Part shown: positions 9,840 through 18,008 of the stretch, one piece after another
Layout of the letters: each line of letters opens with the position of its first letter
Numbering within the stretch: the first letter of the stretch is position 1
Assembly: GCF_007990935.1 (NCBI RefSeq)
Contig: NZ_BJXJ01000009.1
Coordinates: 62,001 to 126,000 of the forward strand
DNA: 64,000 nt
From: Vibrio sagamiensis NBRC 104589
GTDB taxonomy: Bacteria; Pseudomonadota; Gammaproteobacteria; Enterobacterales; Vibrionaceae
Direction: 5' to 3'
Made by a program: the position numbers and the translations under genes
The notes under the pieces: generated by a model
What the model saw: the letters and a program-made list of their open reading frames with translations, nothing else
Told to the model about the DNA's origin: nothing
Databases searched by the model: none

Positions 9840-10163
9840 TCTATTCTCAAACACTTATTTTCTTAGAGATCAGTCAACCTGTAATTTAAGCTATTGGTTG
9901 ACTGCTCGATATTTTCAGCTTCTACCAAGAACGCAACAATACACTTTGCTCTTCCACTAGCCCTTTACTTATTAGTTTTGCTCTGTATCTATTTTTGGTA
10001 CGTAAGATTAATTACAAAATAATCAAACTAAATTGAGCTTAACATAGCAATATCTCATTTAGGTGATTACTATTTAATCAATAACAAAGTTTTTTTAACT
10101 GGCTTATTCACCCAAAATGAAGTTTAGAGTTAAACAACGCGACTTCATTTTACTTAACATACA
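9840..10163. other. Intergenic region between liuE and the oxidase operon
   Basis: 324 bp with no convincing ORF. It holds a 9-bp inverted repeat, CAGTCAACC at 9871-9879 and GGTTGACTG at 9896-9904, with a 16-base loop and no T tract, a possible end of the liu transcript. A second small inverted repeat, TGATTA-n5-TAATCA at 10064-10080, lies about 120 bp before the cytochrome gene and could be an operator. The oxidase promoter should lie here, but I cannot assign -35/-10 boxes. Confidence 0.5.
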
Positions 10164-10181
10164 ATGATTAAGGACCCAGTG

Positions 10182-10544
10182 ATGAGAAAGAGCATTAATC
10201 TAACCTTGATGATCTCCTTGAAAGCCACTTTTCTTGTAGCTTTCTGTTTATCTTCTTTATTGCATGCAAAAGACGTTGACGAACAATTCGAAATTGGAAA
10301 ACAAAAAGCAAAGGTCTGCATGACGTGCCATGGCGTTGATGGTATCGCAACTCAGAACGTCTACCCCAATCTACGGGGACAAAATAAAAGTTATTTAATC
10401 TCCTCTCTTAAGGATTATAAAACTCGAGAAAGAACCAGTGGTCTTGCCGTTCTGATGCAGCAGCAAGCCGATGTTCTTTCGAATCAAGACATCGAAGACA
10501 TTTCCCATTTCTATTCCAAGTTAGGAAGCCAAACGCAGCCATAG
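10182..10544 (+). CDS. Secreted class I c-type cytochrome (single heme)
   Basis: A small periplasmic cytochrome c with one CMTCH heme site. A signal-peptide-like N-terminus (MRKSINLTLM, a hydrophobic stretch, then LHAKD) precedes it, and YPNLRGQNKSYLISSLKDY plus a C-terminal helix follow. I prefer the ATG at 10182 (120 aa) because AAGGA stands at 10170-10174; the upstream ATG at 10164 would lack this site. It is the first gene of the cbb3-type operon, 15 bp before the catalytic subunit, and probably donates electrons to the oxidase. The sequence resembles the cytochrome c4/c553-like group, although only one heme motif is present. Confidence 0.85.
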   Translation: MRKSINLTLMISLKATFLVAFCLSSLLHAKDVDEQFEIGKQKAKVCMTCHGVDGIATQNVYPNLRGQNKSYLISSLKDYKTRERTSGLAVLMQQQADVLSNQDIEDISHFYSKLGSQTQP

Positions 10545-10559
10545 GTCAGGAGTATTCTT

Positions 10560-11969
10560 ATGCATCAAGAAACGATACAGTACAGCACTAAAGTTGTGAG
10601 GTATTTTGTTTTGGCCTCTTTGATATGGGCTATTTTAGGCATGATCATCGGTGTTATTTTGGCGGCTCAGTTGTATTGGCCAGTACTTAATTTCGATTCG
10701 CAATACTTTCAATTTGGTCGCTTGAGGCCTTTACATACCTCAGGGGTCATTTACGGATTTGTAGTCAACATACTCATGGGAACGTCACTTTATATCGCCC
10801 AGCGTACCGGAAGGTGTGGATTATTTAATAACAGTTTGTCTTGGATGGTATTTTGGGGCTGGCAGCTAGTACTACTTCTTGCACTTCTTACTTTGCCTGC
10901 TGGTTATACTACGTCGAAAGAATACGCAGAACTTGAGTGGCCAATTGACTTATTGATCGTTCTCGTTTGGGTACTATATGCCATTTTATTTTTTGGCACT
11001 ATTGCAAAACGTAAAGTCGAACATATCTTTGTAGCAAACTGGTTTTTTGCAGCGTTCATTATAGTTATTGCCATGATTTTCATAGTCAATAACTTAGCAA
11101 TGCCAGTGTCACTGATGAAATCGTATTCTGTCTTTGCAGGAGCACAAGATGCTATAGTACAGTGGTGGTGGGGGCATAATGCAGTAGGGTTCTTGCTAAC
11201 GGCGGGAGTCATCGGAATGAATTACTACTTCATTCCCAAAGTAGCCGAACGTCCTATTTATTCCTATCGATTATCTGTAATTCATTTCTGGGGCCTAGTT
11301 GGTTTCTACACTTGGGCAGGCACACATCATCTTATCTATTCGTCAGTCCCAGTGTGGGTACAAAATATCGGGATCGTTATGTCGCTTATCCTTTGGTTAC
11401 CTTCATGGGCAGGGGCTTTCAACAGTGCGATGACTCTTTTACAAAATAAGCAAAAACTCAAGTCTGATTATATCTGCTTGTTCTTTTTCTCTGCCATTTT
11501 GTACTACTGTTTAGCGACTTTTGAAGGTCCACTACTTGCTATCCGTTGGTTTAACATGCTTGCCCACAATACTGAGTGGGTGATCGGCCATGTTCATTCT
11601 GGAGCTCTTGGTTGGGTTGGCATGTCAGGTATCGCCGTTTTCTATTACTTTATCCCTCGTTTATGGAATAAAAATGAATTATGGTCACCTAGATTGATCA
11701 AGTGGCATTTTTGGTTAGCACATGCCGGTGTCGCTACCTATGCCATCTCACTTTGGGTAGCAGGAATCGGCGAAGGTTACATGTGGCTGACTCAAAGTGA
11801 TAATGGCGAGCTGATCTACAGCTTTGTTGAAGCAATGAATTTTAAAGCCCCCTGGCTTTTCTTGCGCTTTGTTGGCGGAGCTCTTTTTGTATTTGGTTTA
11901 TTCCTCATGGCATTTAATCTTTACAAAACTGTACGCACTCCAACTGTTGTAACTGAGAAGGAGGCTTAA
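10560..11969 (+). CDS. ccoN: cbb3-type cytochrome c oxidase catalytic subunit (CcoN-like)
   Basis: A 469-aa polytopic heme-copper oxidase subunit I of the cbb3 (C) family. Metal ligands and the catalytic tyrosine appear intact: LRPLHTSGVIYGF (low-spin heme His), WWWGHNAVGF (CuB His), HFWGLVGFYTWAGTHHLIY (Tyr and the His pair), and HNTEWVIGHVHSGALGW (heme ligands). Deviations from common CcoN are WWYGHN to WWWGHN and GPHH to GTHH. It is somewhat shorter than many CcoN. It should reduce O2 to water in the inner membrane with electrons from the c-type subunits encoded next. No ccoGHIS assembly genes are present nearby, so assembly factors would come from elsewhere. Confidence 0.93.
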   Translation: MHQETIQYSTKVVRYFVLASLIWAILGMIIGVILAAQLYWPVLNFDSQYFQFGRLRPLHTSGVIYGFVVNILMGTSLYIAQRTGRCGLFNNSLSWMVFWGWQLVLLLALLTLPAGYTTSKEYAELEWPIDLLIVLVWVLYAILFFGTIAKRKVEHIFVANWFFAAFIIVIAMIFIVNNLAMPVSLMKSYSVFAGAQDAIVQWWWGHNAVGFLLTAGVIGMNYYFIPKVAERPIYSYRLSVIHFWGLVGFYTWAGTHHLIYSSVPVWVQNIGIVMSLILWLPSWAGAFNSAMTLLQNKQKLKSDYICLFFFSAILYYCLATFEGPLLAIRWFNMLAHNTEWVIGHVHSGALGWVGMSGIAVFYYFIPRLWNKNELWSPRLIKWHFWLAHAGVATYAISLWVAGIGEGYMWLTQSDNGELIYSFVEAMNFKAPWLFLRFVGGALFVFGLFLMAFNLYKTVRTPTVVTEKEA

Positions 11970-11971
11970 TC

Positions 11972-12583
11972 ATGAGTAAAGACTTTACCCACTCGGTGAT
12001 TATCTTGATTGTTTCGACTTTCGTTGTGGCTTCATTTTCTCTTGCAGTATGGGTTGTACCCAATATTATGCGAACGGACGATATCGCGAAACACAGTTTG
12101 GCTTTGCCACTAACCCCAATAGAGCTCGCGGGACGAGACATTTACATAAGTGAAGGTTGTCACGTTTGTCACACTCAAATGGTCCGTCCACTTGAACCAG
12201 AGATAAAACGAAATGGACGAGCAAACCTTGAGTCAGATGATATTTACGAATTCCCAAACCTTTGGGGTTCTAAACGAACAGGCCCTGACTTGACAAACCT
12301 CGGCCGAAAATACTCTGACCAATGGCATACTCTGCACTTGATTAATCCGCGTCAAGTGATCCCAACCTCAATCATGCCAGCATATCCTTGGCTATTTGAA
12401 CAAACACTAACTGGGGACGACATTGGCGATAAAATGAAAACGCTGCGTGATTTAGGCGTCCCCTATACTAACGAACAGATTTCTGAAGGCCGCTTACAAG
12501 TGAGAGGAAAGACTAAAGGCGAAGCACTTATTCGCTACTTGCAAAGCCTTGGCCAAGATACTGCACAGGGGGTGACACCATGA
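11972..12583 (+). CDS. ccoO: cbb3-type oxidase monoheme subunit (CcoO-like)
   Basis: A 203-aa protein with an N-terminal membrane anchor (about residues 8-30) and one c-type heme site in EGCHVCHTQMVRPLEPE, the characteristic CcoO context. GSKRTGPDLTNLGRKYS and the methionine-bearing SIMPAYPWLFE segment follow, as in CcoO. It relays electrons from the CcoP part to CcoN. It starts 2 bp after ccoN and overlaps the next gene by 4 bp (ATGA), so translation is likely coupled. Confidence 0.92.
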   Translation: MSKDFTHSVIILIVSTFVVASFSLAVWVVPNIMRTDDIAKHSLALPLTPIELAGRDIYISEGCHVCHTQMVRPLEPEIKRNGRANLESDDIYEFPNLWGSKRTGPDLTNLGRKYSDQWHTLHLINPRQVIPTSIMPAYPWLFEQTLTGDDIGDKMKTLRDLGVPYTNEQISEGRLQVRGKTKGEALIRYLQSLGQDTAQGVTP

Positions 12584-14736
12584 GCACATTTTGGAACTTA
12601 TGGGCAATAGCCTGTACCATTATCTTTTTTATTTTAATGGTAAGTGTCGTCATTAAGTATTGGCGAAATAATCATAGTGCAGATCAAGAACACACTATTG
12701 AGTCTTTTGATGGTATTGATGAAAAAGACGCCCCTGCTCCAAGGCTGCTTTTTGTTAGTTACGCTATCGCATTTGTTCTATCGGCGGGCTATCTCGTTTT
12801 GTATCCTGGCTTAGGTCAATGGCAAGGTTTAATTAGCTGGCAACAAAGTGATGATAAACTCAGTTCGCCATCTACCACTCTCGACCAACAGTTAGATCCT
12901 GCGCCCGACACATCTCTTGAAGTACTAGCACAAAATAAAGGTATTGTTCAAAGTGGTCATACATTATTTAAGACTCATTGTGCAGCTTGCCATCAGGATA
13001 ATGCGCAAGGACAAAAACATTTTCCTAACCTAATCGATGATGAGTGGCTCTATGGCGGTGATGATGATGCTGTTATCCACTCGATAGAAAAAGGAAGAAA
13101 TGGAGCCATGCCCGGTTGGTCTGAAGTTCTTCGAAAAGATCAAGTAGCCAAGATTTCTTATTATCTCGCCTCCCTTAACAAACGCCATAGTGACGTTCCA
13201 GAGATTAAAATTCAGTTAGGTAAAGACCTATTTATTAAATACTGTTCATCTTGCCACGGTGATGGCTCTGTTGCGAATCAAGCAACTGGGGTTCCCGATC
13301 TTTCAGATGGAATTTGGCTCCATGGAGGCAGTTTTGAAGAGATTCAATATACCATTAACAAAGGTTTGAATAACATAATGCCAGCCTTTGAACACCAATT
13401 AAGTCATAATGAAATACTTGCTATTGGTGCTTATCTACGTGATGCTGAAAAACAAGAGGCCAATAAACTAAATGCCCTCGACCCTACAGCGGTCAAACGT
13501 GGTGAATACATTGCCTATGCAGGTGACTGTATCGCGTGCCATAGTGCAGAAGGTGGAGAACCCTTTGCTGGTGGCCTTCCATTTATTACCCCTTTTGGTA
13601 CCGTTTATTCAACCAACATCACTCCTCATGTCAGTGAAGGTATTGGAAAATACGATTATGAAGACTTTCGTAATGCACTTGTTCATGGTAAAGGAAAAAA
13701 TGGCTACCTCTATCCTGCTATGCCCTACACCTCATATCAGCACTTAACCGATCAAGACATGAAAGATTTATGGGAATATATGCAGTCCATTCCTGCTGTA
13801 GCCCGAAGAGATAATAATAATAGCATGATATTCCCCGCCAATATCAGACTAGGTCTACTTGGCTGGAACATTGTATTTATGGATACAGATCCCATCGACT
13901 ACACACTACCTGATGAATTGAAAACTACAGTCAAAGATGTAGATAAATGGAAAAAAGGAAAATATTGGGTTAGTGGACTGGGCCATTGTTCCGAGTGCCA
14001 TTCACCAAGGAATATTGCAATGGCTCTTATTCCGGAGCGAATTTTCCAAGGGAACCTGATCGACGGTTGGAACGCTCCCGATATTACAGCTACAGAACTT
14101 TATATCGATGGGTGGGACGAAGAAACATTAACTGATTTTCTTCACACTGGACATTCTGATAAAGGTACTGCGTTCGCAGGAATGGCTGATGTAATAAAAA
14201 ACAGTCTAAGTTATATGACACGAGAAGATATCGCTTCTATGTCTTACTACCTACTCAATGGAGATACCTATAATTTCCGTGATGAGCAAGCCATACCATT
14301 AAACCCTAAAGGATTTGATCAGCACGCCTATCAGGAGCCTATTTATGCAACTTATAAACAGACATGTGGCGCTTGTCACGGTGATGATGGCAAAGGCCGA
14401 AATCCTATCGCTCCAACGCTGCTTAATAATGGTATCATTATGCACAGTGATCCTTTTAATACCATCGCTGTGACTGTAAGAGGATTACAACCAACCTATA
14501 TTGACCCAGATAGAAACTTTATGCCGATGGCAAGCTTCGAAGAAATCCTTTCTGACGATAAATTAGCGGAGTTAATAACATTTGTTCGCCAACACCTTGG
14601 AGATCAACAAGTCCCCGTAACAGCAGAACAAGTGAATGAGGTACGAAAAACACTTGAAGCGGCTGGTTATGCAGGAGGCTTACATACCACACCTGAAATG
14701 TATGACACGCGAGATAATCATATAAATATCCAGTGA
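12580..14736 (+). CDS. Five-heme CcoP / dehydrogenase-type triheme cytochrome fusion
   Basis: A 718-aa protein, about twice the usual CcoP length. Residues 1-290 are CcoP-like, with two membrane segments (~6-24 and 57-76) and two heme sites, CAACH at 134 and CSSCH at 222. Residues ~300-690 match the triheme cytochrome subunit of membrane alcohol/gluconate dehydrogenases: CIACH at 317 followed by GGLPFITPFGTVYSTNITP, CSECH at 470, and CGACH at 596. That gives five CxxCH motifs in one chain. The likely role is to take electrons from a periplasmic dehydrogenase or quinol and pass them straight to CcoO/CcoN. No dehydrogenase gene is next to it. The frame is continuous, with no stop at the junction, so this is a genuine fusion in the given sequence. 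Confidence 0.92.
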   Translation: MSTFWNLWAIACTIIFFILMVSVVIKYWRNNHSADQEHTIESFDGIDEKDAPAPRLLFVSYAIAFVLSAGYLVLYPGLGQWQGLISWQQSDDKLSSPSTTLDQQLDPAPDTSLEVLAQNKGIVQSGHTLFKTHCAACHQDNAQGQKHFPNLIDDEWLYGGDDDAVIHSIEKGRNGAMPGWSEVLRKDQVAKISYYLASLNKRHSDVPEIKIQLGKDLFIKYCSSCHGDGSVANQATGVPDLSDGIWLHGGSFEEIQYTINKGLNNIMPAFEHQLSHNEILAIGAYLRDAEKQEANKLNALDPTAVKRGEYIAYAGDCIACHSAEGGEPFAGGLPFITPFGTVYSTNITPHVSEGIGKYDYEDFRNALVHGKGKNGYLYPAMPYTSYQHLTDQDMKDLWEYMQSIPAVARRDNNNSMIFPANIRLGLLGWNIVFMDTDPIDYTLPDELKTTVKDVDKWKKGKYWVSGLGHCSECHSPRNIAMALIPERIFQGNLIDGWNAPDITATELYIDGWDEETLTDFLHTGHSDKGTAFAGMADVIKNSLSYMTREDIASMSYYLLNGDTYNFRDEQAIPLNPKGFDQHAYQEPIYATYKQTCGACHGDDGKGRNPIAPTLLNNGIIMHSDPFNTIAVTVRGLQPTYIDPDRNFMPMASFEEILSDDKLAELITFVRQHLGDQQVPVTAEQVNEVRKTLEAAGYAGGLHTTPEMYDTRDNHINIQ

Positions 14737-14751
14737 ACATTCTACACTTTT

Positions 14752-14784
14752 CTACCACCAGCCTTGTATGAGCGCTGGTAGTAG
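14752..14784 (+). terminator. Hairpin after the oxidase operon
   Basis: Arms CTACCACCAGC and GCTGGTAGTAG (one G-U type mismatch) enclose an 11-base loop, 16 bp after the stop of the five-heme gene. There is no clear T run, so termination may be weak. Confidence 0.6.
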
Positions 14785-15108
14785 GGAGTAGGAATTCAAA
14801 ATTTTAAGGTTATCTATCGGATAAAAAAGTTAGCAAAAAAATAAATTATCTTTGAATTCCAGGTTAATTTACGAACCATCATCATGACTAACTAGAATAA
14901 AAACACCACGGTAATTACGCAAAGCCTCAGACAACATGATTATTGAATCAAGCTAATCTAATAAAAGTAAAGATTGTTCTCGTTGATGACTAACGATCAG
15001 CATGGCTAACTTCATTTTTTCTGCTTTGCCTAGCAACAAATGAGAGCCCTTTAACTAGAAAGAGCTTTCTTAAGTCAATGACATATCCTTTAGATGAAGT
15101 AGTTGAAA
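14785..15108. other. Intergenic region without recognised features
   Basis: 324 bp between the oxidase operon and the convergent IgaA-like gene. It is AT-rich, and I found no ORF, strong hairpin or repeat. Confidence 0.5.
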
Positions 15109-17334
15109 CTAGCTTATCCATGCATCTTTTGATTTAACCTGTTTATCTACTATGGGCCGTCCACTTCGAAAATATACAATAAATAATAGCGTGATGAGTA
15201 AGCCAAAAAAGACGATCAAAGTAAAGTTCATGACGGTGCTTAGTGCTTGCTTTACGCTTATCTTTTCTACGACCGTCAGAGTAAGGTGGCCTTCGTTATT
15301 ACTCACACTTAAAATGGTTCCTTTCACGCTTTTCTGTGCAGCTTCAGATTGTAATAACAGCAGTTCATTTAGATACTTGATACGCTCTTCTTGATTGCTT
15401 CGGTCTAGCTTAGATCGTAGCCGTACAATTTTAAGTAACTCTTCACTTTTTTCACCAGACCAATCAATAGTAATGGTTGGTTGTTCAGGGCTTGAAAGTG
15501 TTAATGATGCTTTAGTGGCTTGCCATATTTCTTGCTTGAGGCGGCGCAAGCTTGAAAAATAGGCATCTTCGTTATTGATTACCGCGGAATCATCATCAAG
15601 TCCCATTCCTTTGAGTGCTTCATCCCAACACACTGACACTTCACAACTACTACTGGTTGCTTCTTCCCATAGCGCCGCAAATTGCTGTTTAAATTCAGTA
15701 CAGGCCTGATTTAGTCGAGGCTCATCTACTGATGGGCTTTCAGCTCGGTTAGTTTCTCCTGATTGATTATCTGTAGAGCAATACGGCGTAATATGATTGG
15801 CAATGAGTTGTAAACTTTCAACAGTAAACATAGCCATTTCACTTCGACTTCGGATACGATGCGTACCGATAGAACCATATTCGTAATTTAGACCTAAACT
15901 ATTCCTTATTTTGACCATTCGTGCTGCGTAGTCGTAAATCTCTTGTGGCATTTCGGGGGCAAAGTCAGGAGCTTCGCTAATAAAGTGAATATACGCTTTT
16001 ATTACTGCTTCATCGGGAGTAACTTTAAAATCATCGTCAACTAAAGGATATTCAAATTGTTTACAGTAAACCAATCGGTTGTTTTCATAGCGGCTATCCA
16101 GACATAAGCGCGGTTGAGTTATTGATAAGTTATCACCCGCTTTAAATCCATTTTTTGGCCAGTCAGCAGTGCTATTAATCTGATAGGAAGAGTTATTATT
16201 TAATATTGCAAGGCTAGCTTCTCGCCATTCCCAATGGGTATTGAACGCAATAAAAAAGATGCCAAATAATAACCCTATTGCTGCTACGATATATCGTGGC
16301 TTTTTCTTAACAGTATCTTGCTCTGAAATTGCGTTCAAGCCGATACTCATAACGGCAGATTGACTCTGTTCAATTTCAAATTGAACGTCACAATCCAAAT
16401 TCACTGTGTTTTGCCATTCGTCTGGTATCCATGCCTCATTTGCTTCACCATTTGGCGCGATGAATACGACCCATATTTTATTATCTCTCATCCTCATCGT
16501 TTTAATTTGACCAAAGTAACGTTTCACTACCAAGTTTTCAGTGGCGGGTTTGGGGCCTTCAATAGTGAGTAAAAGTAACGTGGCACAACAAACGACAGCG
16601 AGAATCGCAGCTGAAAGCCAACCCGGTTCTAATGAGAGGCCAATATCAGTGACGTATAAAAAAATACCGATGGCCAAGAGTAACAGAGCTGGCACGAGTA
16701 TATTGTAAAAAGGAAAAGAAAGATGGAGATAGCGAGCTTCAAGCAACGTCACAGGACGTTCATATTTAAATACCGCAGGGATATCCTCTTGCTCTATTGG
16801 TGTGTTGTCTTCTGCTATTGTCGCAGGCTGATCTAAACATGCTTGCTCTGAATACTCTGTGTTTTGTAAGCAGTCACCACTCAACACATTGTTCGGCGCT
16901 TCTGGGAGAGTATCATTGACACAATCAACAATGTTGTAGTCTTTGAGAGCAATGACAATCAACATGTCATCATGCAAAACTACTTCTGCATTGATCCTTT
17001 CTTCGTCGATGTATTCAATGGCTTTGTCACCCATCAGGAGGGGATATCCAGCCAGAGCAAAGAAACCCATCTCTTCATCTTTGTCGTTTTCAGGAGAAAC
17101 AGCATGAACTTCTAATCGTTCATCTATGCAATACACTTCTGAAGAAGTAACGTCCAATTCCCAAAGCTCAGAGATGGCGGAGCACTCTTCTTCCGAGAGA
17201 TCAATCCCACGTCTGGCGCTAAATAATCTGGCTCTTTGCTCTTTTAATCTGGCTTTCTTACTCTGATGTGAGAAAAAAGAAACAATGCCACATAAAATTA
17301 TAATGACTTTAAGTATGAGTAAAAACTCTTGCAT
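15109..17334 (-). CDS. IgaA-like inner-membrane protein
   Basis: A 741-aa protein with five predicted membrane segments (about 4-21, 211-229, 238-257, 348-364, 702-722). They leave two cytoplasmic domains and one large periplasmic domain between segments 4 and 5. This is the topology of IgaA/UmoB/YrfF, the Rcs phosphorelay attenuator of enterobacteria. The periplasmic part carries cysteine pairs C411/C424 and C564/C569, at places comparable to the disulfides of IgaA, and a GDNLSITQPRLC segment resembling IgaA's VGDTLRISG region. Overall identity looks low, so membership is inferred from architecture and local matches. If correct, it may restrain an envelope-stress phosphorelay. It stands alone, with no rcs genes in view. 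Confidence 0.62.
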   Translation of the reverse strand: MQEFLLILKVIIILCGIVSFFSHQSKKARLKEQRARLFSARRGIDLSEEECSAISELWELDVTSSEVYCIDERLEVHAVSPENDKDEEMGFFALAGYPLLMGDKAIEYIDEERINAEVVLHDDMLIVIALKDYNIVDCVNDTLPEAPNNVLSGDCLQNTEYSEQACLDQPATIAEDNTPIEQEDIPAVFKYERPVTLLEARYLHLSFPFYNILVPALLLLAIGIFLYVTDIGLSLEPGWLSAAILAVVCCATLLLLTIEGPKPATENLVVKRYFGQIKTMRMRDNKIWVVFIAPNGEANEAWIPDEWQNTVNLDCDVQFEIEQSQSAVMSIGLNAISEQDTVKKKPRYIVAAIGLLFGIFFIAFNTHWEWREASLAILNNNSSYQINSTADWPKNGFKAGDNLSITQPRLCLDSRYENNRLVYCKQFEYPLVDDDFKVTPDEAVIKAYIHFISEAPDFAPEMPQEIYDYAARMVKIRNSLGLNYEYGSIGTHRIRSRSEMAMFTVESLQLIANHITPYCSTDNQSGETNRAESPSVDEPRLNQACTEFKQQFAALWEEATSSSCEVSVCWDEALKGMGLDDDSAVINNEDAYFSSLRRLKQEIWQATKASLTLSSPEQPTITIDWSGEKSEELLKIVRLRSKLDRSNQEERIKYLNELLLLQSEAAQKSVKGTILSVSNNEGHLTLTVVEKISVKQALSTVMNFTLIVFFGLLITLLFIVYFRSGRPIVDKQVKSKDAWIS

Positions 17335-17960
17335 GAAACGTAAACCTTACTCGTTATTGAGTTGTAGTCCAAATCGGGTGTATTTTAAAAGTGATTGCAA
17401 ATTGCGTGATTTGCTGCGGAGTTTCTTTTTGACGTGCGGTAACCAGAGTTAAGCTTTAACTTTAAATGTACTGACAACACGAGTACATGAATAGTAGATA
17501 TTACACCATTAACTATACTATTCGGAGCTTATAACAGCGAGGAAATAGACGGCAATGGTTCATCACCACACGCTAAACATCCAAACTCTATCAAGGTATA
17601 GAAGGCTTGTCACCGTGGCAATCTGACAGGTAAAATGCCATTTTTTCAGTCACTTTCACACAAGAGCATGTCGTTCTAAACTCAACGCAATTAAAGGTGC
17701 CGGTTTAGACTGTTAAAAGGATGGTTAAAAATATGGGCTTGTTTAAAAAATGGTATATTTCTGATCTGCTCAGCTGTGTACATCATAGTTAAAAGCTTTG
17801 CGGGTCAGAAAATATTGCCATAACCGCGCTAATAGAGAGGAATTTAAATAAACACCCTATATAAGTCTTCAATATTTTATAACAAGCTCGTATTTTCACT
17901 ACATATTCAATAAATCCCTAAAGCATATTCTTAGCGATAGTCTATCCACATACAAGATCA
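17335..17960. other. Intergenic region between the IgaA-like gene and ackA
   Basis: About 630 bp. The only coding-like signal is the possible broken small ORF at 17721-17823. The part next to the IgaA-like gene should hold its promoter. No tRNA, repeat or hairpin was recognised apart from the ackA terminator at 17961-17986. Confidence 0.45.
17721..17823 (+). pseudogene. Possible frameshifted small membrane-protein ORF
   Basis: An ATG at 17721 directly follows AAAAGG. The frame reads MVKNMGLFKKWYI and then hits a stop at about 17790. If one base of the T run at 17758-17760 is skipped, the frame continues LICSAVYIIVKSFAGQKILP to a TAA at 17821-17823, giving a ~33-residue peptide with one membrane helix. 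The basic start plus a hydrophobic continuation in the next frame looks like a short membrane protein broken by one inserted base, but chance is possible. I do not recognise a family. Confidence 0.25.
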
Positions 17961-17986
17961 AAAAAGCGAGCACCAGGCTCGCTTTT
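17961..17986 (-). terminator. Rho-independent terminator of ackA
   Basis: Read on the minus strand, AAAAGCGAGC, loop CTGGT, GCTCGCTTTTTT follows ackA by about 20 bp, with a GC-rich stem and a T run. Complementary T's on the other side allow it to work in both directions. Confidence 0.9.
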
Positions 17987-18008
17987 AACTGTATAATTTT
18001 ACCTTCTA

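Noticed and set aside
10064..10080. FNR box before the oxidase operon
   Set aside because: TGATTA-n5-TAATCA is symmetric but does not match TTGAT-n4-ATCAA in sequence or spacing.
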